Of a stretch of DNA of 64,000 bases, positions 21,475 to 35,400 are shown in pieces (the first letter of the stretch is position 1; every line of letters starts with the position of its first letter). Both the position numbers and the translations under genes were made by a program. The DNA is from Onchocerca lupi (Eukaryota > Nematoda > Chromadorea > Rhabditida > Onchocercidae). The notes below the pieces were generated by a model. The model made no database searches, was not told where the DNA came from, and saw only the letters and a list, made by a program, of their open reading frames with translations. Location: NCBI GenBank assembly GCA_028564675.1, contig JAOVVO010000158.1:1-64000 (forward strand). The letters are read 5' to 3'.

Positions 21475-24400
21475 TTAGCGCATTTGAATACCGCTCACTT
21501 CCAGATCACCACCAATTTGAAGACCATTGATCTCACGAGGATCCAAGCGATGAGCATATGTTGCATACCGTTCGCTATTAATGAAAATCTAAAAATTTTA
21601 GAAATTAATTCATCCATTTTACTAAATATTCACATATATTTTGTAGTTGTCATCTGCAAAATTTAAAAGTATGACTTTTTAAGAACTGAAAATCAAGCAT
21701 AACATCACATTTTTTAACCTTTTTTGCAGTTTCACTTTTTCTTACTTCATTCCGTTATTACGATTCCCTTCACATAAATCTTTTAATATGTAAATAAAAC
21801 ACATCAATTTTCGTTAATTAGTTAGTGCAACAATTTATAGAATATTATCTATTTTTATTAATCTTATTATTCGCACTTTCAAAAAATGATTAAAAAATAA
21901 TACTTGGAAGGCGTATTCCTCGTTTTTGATTTCTAAATCAAAGCCAATTCCTTTTTCGAGGATCATTTTTCCTTCACGTTCTTCGTTACCCCATTCTCCA
22001 GCAATCAACGAATTACGAACGATCGCCTAAAAAAGAATTTATTCGAAATTTATGTCATTCTATTTCTTACATATTTGAGCATGGTATATCGAAATGAAGA
22101 GTGAAGGTCAAATCAAAAAAATAAATAAATAAATATATTCTTCACTGTTCAACTCTAATTTTATATTTTCTTCCAATTTCTAACGCTTTCAAAATTTATG
22201 AAAGCGTACAAATAATTAAGACTTTAAATTTTCTATCATTAGGAAAGAGAGTTCTATTAAAAATAATCCCAGGGTACAACTTCAACCATCATTTTGTTAA
22301 TATATTTCAATAAAAAAAAGAAAAATTCCCACTACTGCACCATTCTATTTTGTAAAAATATAAACTTCAACGTATATTAGCATAACTATTTCAAGTATCC
22401 CAAATGGTGCTTAAGAGTGAGAAAGAAATGAACAGTTTATTTTTATTTATTTATTTTTTCTTTTTTATTTCCAATATATGAATATACTCGCTTTCTCATC
22501 CTTCATTTTTATTCCTAAATTTTGCCAAAGTACAGGATAAATATCCTGTCACAAGAAAATAAACAAAAAAGAAAACCTTTTCATCGAATCGAGGATTAAA
22601 GTGAAGTGCAATATCACCATTTTTCTTGAGTAGATTGATGTGAAAGCGTTTTCCCTTCTTTTCTGGTGTTGCAAAGATAAGCAACGATTTGCCCGGCACT
22701 AGACCCTCGCCACTCAATCCACTTTCGTATGGAACTGGCTAAAATAACAAAACTTCCAGTAAATTTGTCGAAAAAACCGAACAGGCCACTTTTTACAAAT
22801 TTGAATAAATATAAAAAATGAGATATAAAACTCCCATTATTTATTGATTACAAAACAAACAAGAAACTTTAATTAATATTATCTCATCTCTATTGATTGA
22901 AATAAATTATGGCTTTAGAATTGGACGAGTAAAAAACAACAACAGGTATATTAGCTTCTATTTCTGCAAATTCTGGACAAGAACTATTCCATAGTAATAT
23001 AAGCTGAGCTAATAATTCAGAAGATTGAAAAAATATCAAACTGCTGAATTACTAAAAAATATTAAGTGACATGAAACCTTCCAATTAGAATTATACTTTG
23101 TTTCAATCTTTATGTTCCATGAAAAAACATTGAATGCAAGCTTTTTTTTCTTTTTTTTTTTTTTTTAGAAATCTTTTCGAAAGAAAAAAAGATGAAAAGC
23201 AAGAAACGAGAAATACTTACATAATATTTGCCTCCCCAATGGATGTACGTTACGAGCACGTCACCATCAATCGAAAAATGCGTCACTGACGAAAGCGGTA
23301 CACGATGTTCATATTCTTTCACTTCCTTCTGCAAAATGAACACTTTCAGAGTTTAAAAATTTCGATTTAAATCTCTTTGTCAACTTAGAAAATTGAATCT
23401 ATCCATTCATATATAAGTCAAAATTCATTCATTTATTTGCAGAAGAAAGGTGCATGTTTTCGAATGTGCTCATAAAGATATGCTTTTCGGTGGAGACATT
23501 CTTGGAGAAAATCTGCCGTTGAAGGTTGCGAAGTCAAAAAAAAATCGATTTTCCGTCCAGAGAGAAAAGAAAATGTATTATTTATTTTCGATATCAATCC
23601 GAACAAAAATTGACAATTCCAAAAATTCATTTTGAATACATTATGATGAGAATATGAATGAAGCATTTTCAGAAAAAATTGAGATTTGAAAAGTAAATTT
23701 TCAAAACTGAGTTAGTTTGAACTAGTATTTTCGAAAAATTCAATTCCGATTTTCATGCCTTCCAATTACCTGATCAACATAAATTGTATATTTACTGTCA
23801 TGCGCACGAATTCGAATATCGATATCGTCTCCCTTCTTGTACGGATTGCTTTTTCTTTCCTCTTTGCCCCATTCACCTTTACTAAAGGTGTTGAACACAA
23901 TCTATAATTAATACTAATTAATTAGTAATTTTTAATTAGTAAGTATTTGTAATTAATACTAACACCTACTAACTAATAATTTCTAGTATAAATGTACTAT
24001 TTAGAGAATGTGAATGTCATAAAATATTTTTTGTAAATATTTCTCGCAGAATTATTCGCTGAAGTTACTTTCACATTGTTAATCGATTCATTCCTTCTAC
24101 CGTCAAATTTTGTAAAATTTCAAGCTATGTACAACTTTCTACTACATAATAATTATACCGTTGTTTTATAAACGTTTTACTTTAACTCTGCACCTAAAAC
24201 AGAATTTTTCAGAATTTCTACGGTTTCTATGATATTCTATGGAATTTCTACAGTATGTTTCTCACATCCGTTCACATTCGTTACATTCTATACAATAAAT
24301 ATCTTCAGTATTATATTTAAACTTCTAATTTCTTTTCATCCAAATTAAAAGAAATGAGAAGATACAATAAAAAATCATATATCAGAGATAATTTTCAACG

Positions 24401-26547
24401 AAATGACTAACCTTCCCTTCATCAAAGCGTACGGATATATGCAACGGAACATCATTGCCACTAAAATCCGCTGCAGTATTGTGCAAATTTATCGTAAATC
24501 TATAAAATGACTACTATTTACGATGTGAATGAGAAATTAAATTAAATAAATATATTATAAATCGCTTCATGCAATAAGAATTTTCAAATTCATTGTGGAT
24601 TAAAAATTATGCTGTATATGAGATTTAAGATATAAACCAAAATGAAATGAAAAATATAAAATTTGGAAAAATCTGGTTGTTGATGGCTGAAATTCATCTC
24701 ACCAGACATTTTATCTCTCAGATCTATTTGCTTAATTTCGATCACCAGAATAATTACCGTCTAGATATCCCATAGTTTGAGTAATTTCCAGAAATTTTTT
24801 CCGAATGTCTCACTTATGTTCATTAAGAAATTCAGTAAATTAGGCCAAGAATAATGATTAATATATATTTTCTTCGTACTATACACTTTCCCGGAATATG
24901 CGCTTTCCTGGAATATCCGCCCTAGTGGCATTCGTACTTTTCATGTGAACTTCTTGTAAAATCAATCGTGCAGGCAAAAAAATAAATTCTGCGTATTTAA
25001 AAGAAATTAAATAATTGTAAAGATTTGTTTTTTTCTTTTTTTTTTTTAACGATGATGCAGTTGTTGCAGAAATTTGAGGTAGAACAAAATTATATGAACA
25101 AAATACGAAAATGATGGAATACAAACCTTACAGAATCTTCTGCTGTTTTACCTTTTATCAAAAGCGTTTGTCCGGGCTCAAATGATTCCGTTAATTTACT
25201 TCGGTATGGCACCGGCTGAAAAGCGAGAAACCTATCTACTAATTATACAATTAACAAATAGGAAATTGATCTGTTTGAAATGTCAATTTATAGAAGAAAA
25301 GATATTTGAATTAATTGAAAAAATTGAGTGAATTAAAACGAAATAAATAATAGAAGATAAAGGCTTTTAACTTTTCCGATTACAAAAAACCGATTAGGAA
25401 ATTGAAATAAGAGAATTCTTGAAGATTTCAATGGAAATGTACTTCTGTCTTTCATCCATTCAGCAATTTAACAAAATTACGTCTTCTCAATTTCACTTTC
25501 CATTTCTCTTCATCTCATTCCTAATTCCGTCGCAGTTTTGGAAAATTCTCAGATTATTCACTAGAATTTAGTACTGGAAATGGAATGAAGCCTCGATATT
25601 GCAATACAGTTTACAATTCAATTAAGCATTATTCTATTATCTTCTGGTGGAATACCATGTTAATACAAGGAAATAAGATTTAAAAAAAGAAAGCAAAAAA
25701 ATTAAATGGAAAGTTTGGTGCAAAAGGCATAATTCCTCAATCATTCTGTTCCTAATGTAATCAAAAAAAAAATGAATGCCTAATGTAATCGCAAAAAAAA
25801 AAAAAAAAAAATGAATTTTCTAATATAATCGTAACAAAATGAATCATTTCAACAACAAATAAAATAATTAAGCTTATTAATTAGTGCTGAACACTTATTG
25901 CCATAAACTGCAATCATTTTCAAAATTCACAGAAGAGGAAGTAAATCGATTTGATATTATTTTGGAATTTGAGACCAATGTACCTAACCATCCTCACCTA
26001 GTTGAATAAAAAAAACAATGAATATTTATTTCATTTAAGAAAATTTTTTATTTAACTTTCTAAAATTACATAATTTTTCCCTAAATTAACTAAATGATAT
26101 TTGATGATAAATATTTATCTATGAAAATGGTTCAATGAAATTATATGGTAAAGACAGTTTGAAATTAGCTAAGTTGTATTTCGTAGAAAATGTGCGAATA
26201 CAACTCTCATTATATCAATCTTTTGAACAACTTTTAGATAGGCAGAAAATCAACTAATTCGAGTTATAATAAAACCATTTAAATTTCCGAAAAATGATTG
26301 TTCTAAGATAAATTTTAAATTGTGAATCAGTAGTTATGGTAGCCTAATTTAAAATATTTTAGAAATTTGCGATACACAGATGACGTTTTGCGTAACTAGG
26401 CAAAGATTGTAAAAATAAAAAAATATATTCATTACTGAATGAATTAAAAGTTCAATTTTCTCCTTTCTTTTGAAAGTATTTTTTTTTTTCTATTATAAAG
26501 TAATAGATAAGACTTACGTAATTCGTTTCATATTCGTTGGTCATCAT
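21475..26547 (-). CDS. lec-1: Tandem-repeat galectin LEC-1
   Basis: Eight exons (26547-26518, 25215-25127, 24499-24412, 23901-23770, 23328-23221, 22738-22577, 22026-21904, 21588-21475) join to 281 aa, close to C. elegans LEC-1 (about 279 aa). CRD1 covers about residues 13-145 and CRD2 about 151-281, each starting PVPY. CRD2 has the full beta-galactoside site: H195-x-N197-x-R199 in HFNPR, N208, then W215 and E218-x-R220 in WGNEER. CRD1 has HISVR in place of HxNxR (H60, R64; Asn replaced by Ser), with N73, W80 and WGKEER kept. The two sites may therefore differ in sugar preference, as described for two-domain nematode galectins. There is no signal peptide; galectins are made in the cytosol and leave by a non-classical route. 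Filarial galectins of this type are abundant excretory/secretory antigens. The ATG at 26547 is followed directly by a second one at 26544. Confidence 0.95.
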
Positions 26548-26579
26548 TTCAGTTTTGCTATAGATGAGCGGCGATATAG

Positions 26580-26581
26580 CT
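26580..26581 (-). promoter_or_regulatory. 3' splice site just upstream of the lec-1 start
   Basis: On the minus strand TTTTTTTTAG lies 32 nt before the lec-1 ATG. It is either an SL1 trans-splice site or the acceptor from a distant 5' UTR exon in the gene-poor region beyond. Confidence 0.5.
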
Positions 26582-28233
26582 AAAAAAAAATATTTCAAAT
26601 TAAAAAAAGAAAAATTATTTTAATCCAGAAGTCGGTAGTTCAGAACTGCTTGACTTCATACGCAGAAAACAAACAAAAAAAAAAAAAAAAAAAAAAAGAA
26701 AAAAAATGAAATAATGGCGAAAGGATAAAAGATAAGTGTAAAAATGCTGGAAGAAAACATTAGTATTGCAACATTCTTTATTTATGGAATATTTATTCCA
26801 TAAATATTCAGGAGATAAATTACATACGAACCTCAACCGAACTAAAAAATTCTGCTCAAGTTTGGCAAGAAATTGGCATAAATATTGAGAATAATTCATT
26901 GTTTTCAGCGATAAAAATGCATCTATAAATTGCAGAAGAATTTTAAATAAGAAAAAAGGAAAAAAAAAACATAAAATGATAAATTCTTAAGACACAAATT
27001 TTGCTAAGAAATAAATTCGAATATCTAAAAGCATCAAAAAGGAATGAAATGTGAAAATTTGGCAATTTAAATTTAAAAGTTACGAGATTTATCCATGATG
27101 ACATTTATTTCATCATTATAATTATAGAGTATTTCATATTACAATATGATAAGTTAACGATAGTTGATTTAAGTGATTTGAACAAATTTCTCCTATTATC
27201 CATTATCCTCTTTGTATATATTTTTCTATATTTTTGATTGCAAAATGAAGATCATCAAGTTGTCCAATTATAATTTTATCAAAATAAGCAAGTTCGAATG
27301 TCAATTTAATGTTTATCTAGATTTCTTTTTATTGATATTTGTAAAATAATATTTAGATTGATAATAAAGACAAGCCAAAAAGTTATTAAATCCAGAAAAC
27401 TTCTACTATCATATCTATAAATAAAATTCTCCAAACATGCAATTCAATTACTTCTAAAGAAATAGTCGAGAAACTTACACTTCCATACTATTTAAAGAAA
27501 AAAAAAAAACAAACAAACAAATTCTGACTAAATATTACACGATAAAAAGGAAAAAAAAAGCAATGCAATTCGTCAACTATTTCTCTAGAAGTAAATGACG
27601 AATTTACCCTCCCAAATTACTGTTAAAAAAAAAAAAATAAAAAGAAAATAAATGATAAAAAGGAAAAAAGCAGGTGCTTAAATCGGAAATAAAAATGTCT
27701 GAATCAATATCTGATCTCTAGATACGATTCAGGTATCGTTTCATTTCACAGATGAATTTTTTAGCTCTTCAACTTCGAATGATTAAATTTTATTCAGTTA
27801 TTTCTAATAATGATTCAAAATTAAAAAATTCTCCAGCAATCTGAAAAATTGAACTCTTTTTATAATCTCCTCATTGAAGTTCAATATTTGGTTATCTACC
27901 GGAATAAGATTATATATATATTTATTTAATTTAAATCACACAATAATATTTCTACACTATTTCTCAGGAAGTATGAAAAAATCAAAGTAAGTTTAGGTTT
28001 TTATATATTTTCTAAGCTTAGAAATATTTCAAAAAGAAGTTGAAAAGTTGGCACTTTTTAAAGCCATTTTTATCTAATATTCTTTCACTAATTTTTGTAT
28101 GATTTCGGGAATAAAATTTTTCTTCCAAATCAAAATCAAAATAAAATGAATTTGGGTATCAAATAATAATTATTTAAATAAATAAGCAACTTTCCATCGA
28201 TTCCATACATAATAAAACAAGACAGAAAGCAAG

Positions 28234-28370
28234 AGAATATTAAATTACCTATCACCTTCTATAATAAGAATATTAAATTACCTAATGCCTTCTTTAATAG
28301 GAATATTAAATTATCTATTACCTTTTCTAATAAGAAGAATATTAAATTATCTACTACCTTCTTTAATAAA
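28234..28370. repeat. Four tandem copies of a ~34-bp unit
   Basis: Copies start at 28234, 28268, 28301 and 28337, each with GAATATTAAATTA followed by TCTA/CCTA and ACCTTCT. They differ by a few bases and small indels. Confidence 0.85.
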
Positions 28371-28616
28371 ATAGTTTATGGGCCTAAATTAAATTTAACA
28401 ATACATAGCAAAATTTAAATGTTAATATTCTTCTCCTAAATGAGAAACTCATTTAGCTGAGTTTCAGTTTTTTTGCTAATTTTTACAAGCCTTACAAAAA
28501 CACCTTTATACTTCTATTATAAATTAGTAATACGATACAAAACTCAAATTAATATTTCCTTAAAATTTATTAATCATCAATTAGAGAACTATGTGAGGAA
28601 TTGGAACGAACATAGT

Positions 28617-28816
28617 TGAAAAAGAAAATAAAGACTGCTTCAGGTCTTCAGATTTAAAGAATCAATCCCCTTACAAAAAAAAAAAAAAAAAAAGAAAGAA
28701 AAATTGGTTTTCTTTTTTTAAAAAAAAAATTGGTTTTTTTTTTTTTTTTTGTTTTTTGTAAGGAGATAGATTCTTTAAATCTGAAGACCTAAAGCAGTCT
28801 TTATTTTCTTTTTGAT
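28617..28816. repeat. Foldback: ~60-bp inverted repeat with A/T-tract loop
   Basis: 28617-28680 is the reverse complement of about 28752-28816 with about four mismatches. The arms share AAAGAAAATAAAGACTGCTT and the segment GGTCTTCAGATTTAAAGAATC. The centre consists of A-tracts and then T-tracts that also pair, so the whole 200 bp can form one hairpin. Confidence 0.9.
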
Positions 28817-29410
28817 CATGGTAGATAAACAAAATCAAATTTTCACAACTGCATCACCAAAGTGGAAGACGAAGTATAACAACAAACAAATTAGCAATTC
28901 TGACGAAATAGTATGAAACGAATTGTCTTGACAACATGGAATTAAAATCAAAACAAATTTTGATCATTGATGTTTCAGCCGACCTACGACGAAAATACCA
29001 CAATATTGACACTAAGCTAACTAACAACAGCATTTATCCTTCTTCGAATAAGTCTCGAATAATTGAGATTTTTTTCCTCTCATAAAGGAAAGGCCGTACA
29101 TCTTTCTATTTGATTTATTGTACCTTTGTTTTTTTAATGAAAAAAAAAAGAAAAAAAACTTTCACTTAGTTAAGACGAAAAAAAGAAAGAAAAAATTGTT
29201 TTTCAAAAAAAAAGAGTCATTTATTTTGGTTGAAGGATGTCGCAAATCCATTTCATGATATTTAATAAGAATAATCGATTTATCCGATATAAAATGAAAT
29301 TGAAGAAGAGAAATGGAAAATTAGTTATCCTATTTCATTACACAAACAATACACTCCTCCTAAACCCCATTTCATTTAACGAAATGATTTCAAATTTTAA
29401 AATGCAGCCA

Positions 29411-29464
29411 TAACAATGAGTCACGCAGTAAGTTTATGCTGCAAACTGATGACTCATTGTTGTT
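29411..29464. repeat. Short perfect hairpin
   Basis: AACAATGAGTCA and TGACTCATTGTT are perfect 12-bp inverted arms around a roughly 29-nt loop, which itself contains GCAG/CTGC. It is too short to call an RNA gene. Confidence 0.7.
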
Positions 29465-32400
29465 TATTTAACGAAGTTGTTGTTCGCTAATAAAATTTTA
29501 AACAACATCATTTTAAAATGAGCATTGATTTGTTGGCAAAAGAAGATTAGATAAATTTTCATTTTCAATTGATCTATTCGTTCTTTTTTTTTTGGAGGAA
29601 TACTTTTAGTAAAGAAACAGAACAAAAAAAATGAACTGATTTATTTAAAAAGTGCATCTCATCAGATGGATTGTTTGTAAATTAAAGCCGAAAAATGGAC
29701 AAATCATCATTATAGTCATAAATTAATTAATTGAACGACTCATCATATTTCTTGAATCAAAAGTTTTATCCAATTATTTGGCTAAATAAGAATTGTGAGA
29801 TATTCATAATCTTCCTTTGAATTTTATAATAACATCGTCATAAATACTTGCTTTAACCTACTATCTGTCGCAATTTAATCTTCACATATTTTCATGAATT
29901 CTCGGTTTTCGCACCAACCTAAACCGTTGATATCGACTACTTTCACAGAATATAAATAATTGTAAATCTCTCAAATAAGTTATTGAATATAAATAATTTT
30001 AGTAAATCTCTAATCTCTATCCTTTTTTTCTTTTTTCTTTTTTTTTTTTTAATAATACTTTTAATTTCTAACTGAAGAAATAGACATACAAGTTTTTTTT
30101 CTTTTTTTTTATTTTTTTAAAGCCTAATCTAATCTCTATGTCACATTTATTTCAGTCAAATTCTTTGCATTCAAAAATTGCATTTCACATAATGCAAAAT
30201 GAGTGCTAGCACTTATATGCCTATTTCCCCAGTTAGAAATTTGAAATGTACTATTGAAAAAGTTTGCTGCTATCGATAAAAACTATCGATATTCGTTAAT
30301 TATCTTTGCGAATTTCTGTGTCGATAAAAAAGAAAGAGGAAAAGGAAAAAAGATCGTGATGATTTCGAGAAATAATTCGAGAAGAGAGGAAATGAGAAAT
30401 TGAAATGATTGATAATTTTGAACTTCGAAAAAGAGAGAGGACGGCTAGGCCTAAATGATGGCTGAGCAACAATCCTCCATCAACAGCAAGCATGCTGATG
30501 AGAAACAGGGCAAAGTTGGCACTTAAAACTCCCTTCGAATGCCATTCGAAAACATTGTCTGCCAAGAGGAGGAGGGCAAAAGTTCAGATGTTACAGGTGT
30601 AATTGCCTCTTACCTGTAACCACACCTCTCACCTATAATTAAACAAAGTCACGTCTCTTACTTGTAATTAAATATTTCAAAAAAAAACTAACGGAAAAAT
30701 GGAAGAGACACAGTCATCATATCTCTATAACCGATCTCATTTAACAATTCGATGTTCACTTTGAAGCATTTTAAATGATCTATATATTTTTTTTTTCAGA
30801 GAAACATTTTGATTTCAACAGAAATAAATATAAATGCAAAGAATTTTTCCATAAAAGAAAAAAAAAGGAACTTTCAATAATTAGAAACTGAAACTGCTAA
30901 AATATCGATTTTAATTAGTTCAAATCCGACATGAAGTGGAAATTTTTCCAAAATTTTTACATAAAATTAAATAGCTTTCAGGCTAATATTATATTGGATT
31001 CCTTCTATCTAATCAAGCTAAACTACGTAGAAATGTCTTCTCTTATTTGTAAAAGCTTCAAGCAAATTTAAAATAGGCAAATAGAAAAAGAAAAAATTAA
31101 AACTTTTCACTTTTTTTTCCTGAAAATTTTATTACAGTGGTGCTGTATCCCAACTAGTATTTTCGAATTATTCTGCCAATTTTAAGCAATGCAATTAAAA
31201 GTCTTAACTTGCAAATAGAACAATGATTAATTCTTGTCCATTAGATTTTGATATGGAGACCTAACGATATATTGGTCTTGGAAAATATTCTTCAAAAAGC
31301 TTAGAAACTAACAGTATAGTATATTAAATGAAATGCAAATATGTGCCCTAGTGCAAATTTGCAGCCTAGCACAACACATTCATCTTCAATTCTATTATTA
31401 GACTAGAATATCGATACTTCCTCTTATCCTTCTAAGCCATTGACAAAAAGAAAAATTCACTCTGTTTGATATCTTTCTTTTTCATTTTCATTTTCTAAAA
31501 AGAGATGGAATGAAAATGAACGAAAGCCTCGCAGCAAATGTATTCAATTTTCAATTACACAAAACAAATGTTTCAAATGCAGAAAATGATTGTGTTTTGA
31601 TAAAAATATAAGTAATTTCATGTTCTTTCTAACTACACGTTAAGTTTTGCTCTCCAATGACGATGTAGTTTGAAGTTTAAAAATGTAAGTGAAACATTCA
31701 TTTATTCTGAGAATTTGTTTATTGTTCTTTGGCAGCTGTTTTTCAATTTATCCCATTTGCTGCTGACTAATGGTATAAAGATGAACAAATAGACAGATAG
31801 ATATGTTGATCAAATATTACGCGAAAATAAACTAAATTAGCTGAAGTAATGTGTAATTATTGAATAAGTAATCTGTCACAAATACAAAAGATCAGCAAAG
31901 GGCATCGAAGAATTTTAACTTTTCATGCTGACAAAATATAATAAGAGAGAATCTAAATGTTATCTTTATCTATCGAAGAAATGAGAATGGGCTTTTTTTT
32001 TTTAATAAATCATTTTTTTTTTCGGCCATTTTTAATAATCCACTTTTTTTTTCCGCCATTTTTGGCAAGTAAGCCACTTTTCTAGCGATGTGAAATAAAG
32101 AAGCAAATGTTGAGTAGAAGTCTTCCGCTTAATCACGACATGTTCAAACACGAGACGAAGAATGACAAAAAAATGATGAAATGAGCTGACTGCAACGAGA
32201 AAATATACACACAACAAACACTACAGTGAAATGAACGAAGAAGCCCTTGACGGCGGAACGAAGAAACAAAATGAATTGTTGTACCCTATCGCAGCAAGAG
32301 CAGACAAGATCGATCGAACGAATGGATGTGATATGCCATCGCCGTTGCTGTTTCATCAATTGAAGAGCGGTCGATCGTTTTGATGGATGTGAAGATGTTG

Positions 32401-35400
32401 TTGGTTGGAGTGAGTGAATGCGGGAGATTGCTAGACTGCACGTTGCACGCTGCAATAATCATACACAACTATTACAATCATAGACGAATACTACAAACTA
32501 TCATTATTTGTTATTGCTTAGGAATGGAATGAATGGAATGATTTGCTGAAAAATGACAAGGAAAAGGAAGAGGTAGAAGAAGAAATGCGTTAAACCCAAA
32601 CAATCGCTCATTAGAAAAAAAAAATGGTTGATTTGCAAATTAATAATAGGTAATATACTTTTTTTTATGAGCAGAAGTGCGCTGTTACCGCCGCAACGTA
32701 ACTTACATCGAAATTACATGCTATTTATTGATTATGGTATTTTTTCCGCTTGAACATAACAAGAAATGCAATGCTAATAATGTGTTTTTAAATTTGGATT
32801 GTTGGGAAAACCGGAATATTTTTTGAAATATAAATGTGATGGATTGGTCAAAGATTTTTGTTTTATAGAAATATCTTGATTTAAGCAAACTTTTAACTTT
32901 TACGCCATAATTAACATATTATAAATTGTGTTTGTAATGTACCATTATGTAAAGTTTGAAAAATACACAATGATATTTCTATAATACAAAGATTTTTTTG
33001 ATTATTTCGTCATATTTATATTCCAGAAAATATTTCCCGACACAAATAAGCCTAATTTAGAATGGATGGACTGGATAGGCCGATTTAATTAGACTGAACT
33101 GAGTACTGCATATTGTTATTGTTTTGCTTCATATATGGATAATTTGTGATGCTAATTTTGATAATTTCTCAGTAATATCGATTTTAATTGAAAAAGTGAA
33201 GTTAGTTGAGGAGAAAATTTAAAAAATTGTTATATAATTCTCAAACTGTAACAAAAATGAAAAATAAGTAACATGGAAACAAAAGTACTCCAGACTTTTT
33301 TTCATTATTTATGCATCGATAATTCCATGCTTCTCAGTGCTTCGAGCTGGAAACAAAAAGTAGATTACGGTTATTCCGGAATTAGCAGTTTTCATTAAAC
33401 TCAAAATTTTGGATTTGAATATTTTCTTAATAATCTACAATTCTTCGTCCTTGCTAATCTAATCCTTTGCATTGTATACTGTAGCAGAATGAATGTGTCG
33501 AATAAAAGAAGCAAAAAATATAAAAAATATTTTAACTAAATTGAAATTTAATTAAATTGTAAAATATTAGAATACAAATCTCAGCTAGATTGATAATTTT
33601 TTTTTATAGCTAGCCATAAGCCGAGAAAAAAGATTCGAAAATTACTAATGAAAAAAAGAAAAAAGAATTTTAAAGAATTTAACTCTCCCAATTGCAAGAA
33701 TGGGAATAAAATAAAATATAATAACTTTCAATAAAAAAAAGTATTCCGACATAAAGTTATTTCTTTATTCTAACCCAAATATTATCAAATTTATTACATG
33801 CAGTTCAAACTTTTAAGCTCTCATGATATATTAAAGCGTTTCCTATAGCTGCAATTAGTTATCGAAATTATCTCATCCGTCATTTAAGTGATCGAGATTT
33901 TTGGAAACTTCAATTCTCGGGAATAGCGCAACCATATTCCGAGGAGCATTCTGAAGTGCAGAAAAAGAAAGGTGAGAAAGTAAAGGTAAATAGTCTGGAA
34001 TAACTAATAGGCCATGAGTAGATGAAATTAAAATATGGAATAATAGTACAACTAATTATGCAAAAGCTGATCAAATGATTGTTATCAAACAATGAATGCA
34101 TAAAAAATACAAGAAAAAAGAAGACTGTAAGCATGATATTAGGAAAACAATTCTGGGATCAAATTGATTATCAATCAAAAATGTACCATCATTTCAAAAG
34201 AATTCATTTATCTGCACCATCATTGAATTATTAAAACTTATCGCTTCCTGTGATATGATCGATCTCGAATAAATAAATATGAGAGGAATAATGTTAGCCG
34301 TGCTATACTCGAACTATCTCAAACTATGTTCGGCATTTTTGAATAGGTTGAATAAAATTACTAGCAACAATTGCACATCGTTATGACAATTTCAATATTG
34401 TAAACTTGAAACCTTGAGCCGAACAATCACTTCAACCAAATCGAGACTGGAAATTTCTTTGCCTTCTAGGAATCGTGATAGATAAACGAGATTAAAATAA
34501 AAGGAATTATATTTCAGAAAAAATTATGTAAATTAAAGAAGCATTATAAATGTGCAGTTCAACACAGATCGAATTTGATGAGCTGTCAGCCAATTATATA
34601 ATCATGTCCGTTCATTACTGAATGATCGATTTGTCTGGTGACAATAGGAAATTTTACCTACATGAAGTTAAAATGAAACAATCGAAAATATGATTTTGTC
34701 TATGTTGCATAACAAGCACATCATATCATATCAGCGAATAATTCGATGTTCAATGTGTCTATTATAAGTTAATTATATATTGTGGAAACTTTTAAATTGT
34801 AAATTGTTGTAGAAATCTATTTATAAGTTATAGAGATCGATCGATAGGATTTTGCCGAGAAACAAATATAAACGAGGATGGATGACATAAATAAGTTTGC
34901 AGAATATATTACATACTACAAAAAGTAAAAAAGCAGCGACAAATGGAGAATAAATCTTGAGAAAAATGAAGAATAAATCTTGAGAAAACATCATAAAATA
35001 TCTCAGCGAAATGTATCGAAATATCTTTGAAAACAGTGAAAAAAAAATGATTTCGTTGAAAGTGAGATTTTTTAAGATATAATGAAACTGAAGGGAATCA
35101 AAAAGGCAATAAAACACTGTTAATTTCTTTCGTATGCTGTTTCTCAAATATATTTTTGCAAAAAAAAAAAAAAAAAAAAAAAAAGAAAAGGAAGGGAAAG
35201 AGAGAAATTGCAGATGTATTTCCGGAGCATCTCCTAATTGCATCGAAATTATCACAATTTAAAAAATAAAAAACAAAAAATGAATTGTATATGGCAGAAA
35301 TTATTATAAAATAACTCAATAGGATTGAAAATTTCTGAAAAAATTCCAGAATACAAAACTGCTGCTTCAGTTGCAACTTCAGAAGTACAGGAAAAGTTCG

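Noticed and set aside
21391..21666. 91-codon plus-strand open frame
   Set aside because: It is antisense to the last lec-1 exon and its intron.
30296..30565. 89-codon minus-strand frame upstream of lec-1
   Set aside because: No splice link to lec-1, low-complexity Ser/Phe/Leu end, no family features.
34821..35376. Minus-strand frames of 144 and 92 codons
   Set aside because: Driven by T-tracts giving Phe/Leu/Ile runs; no gene structure.
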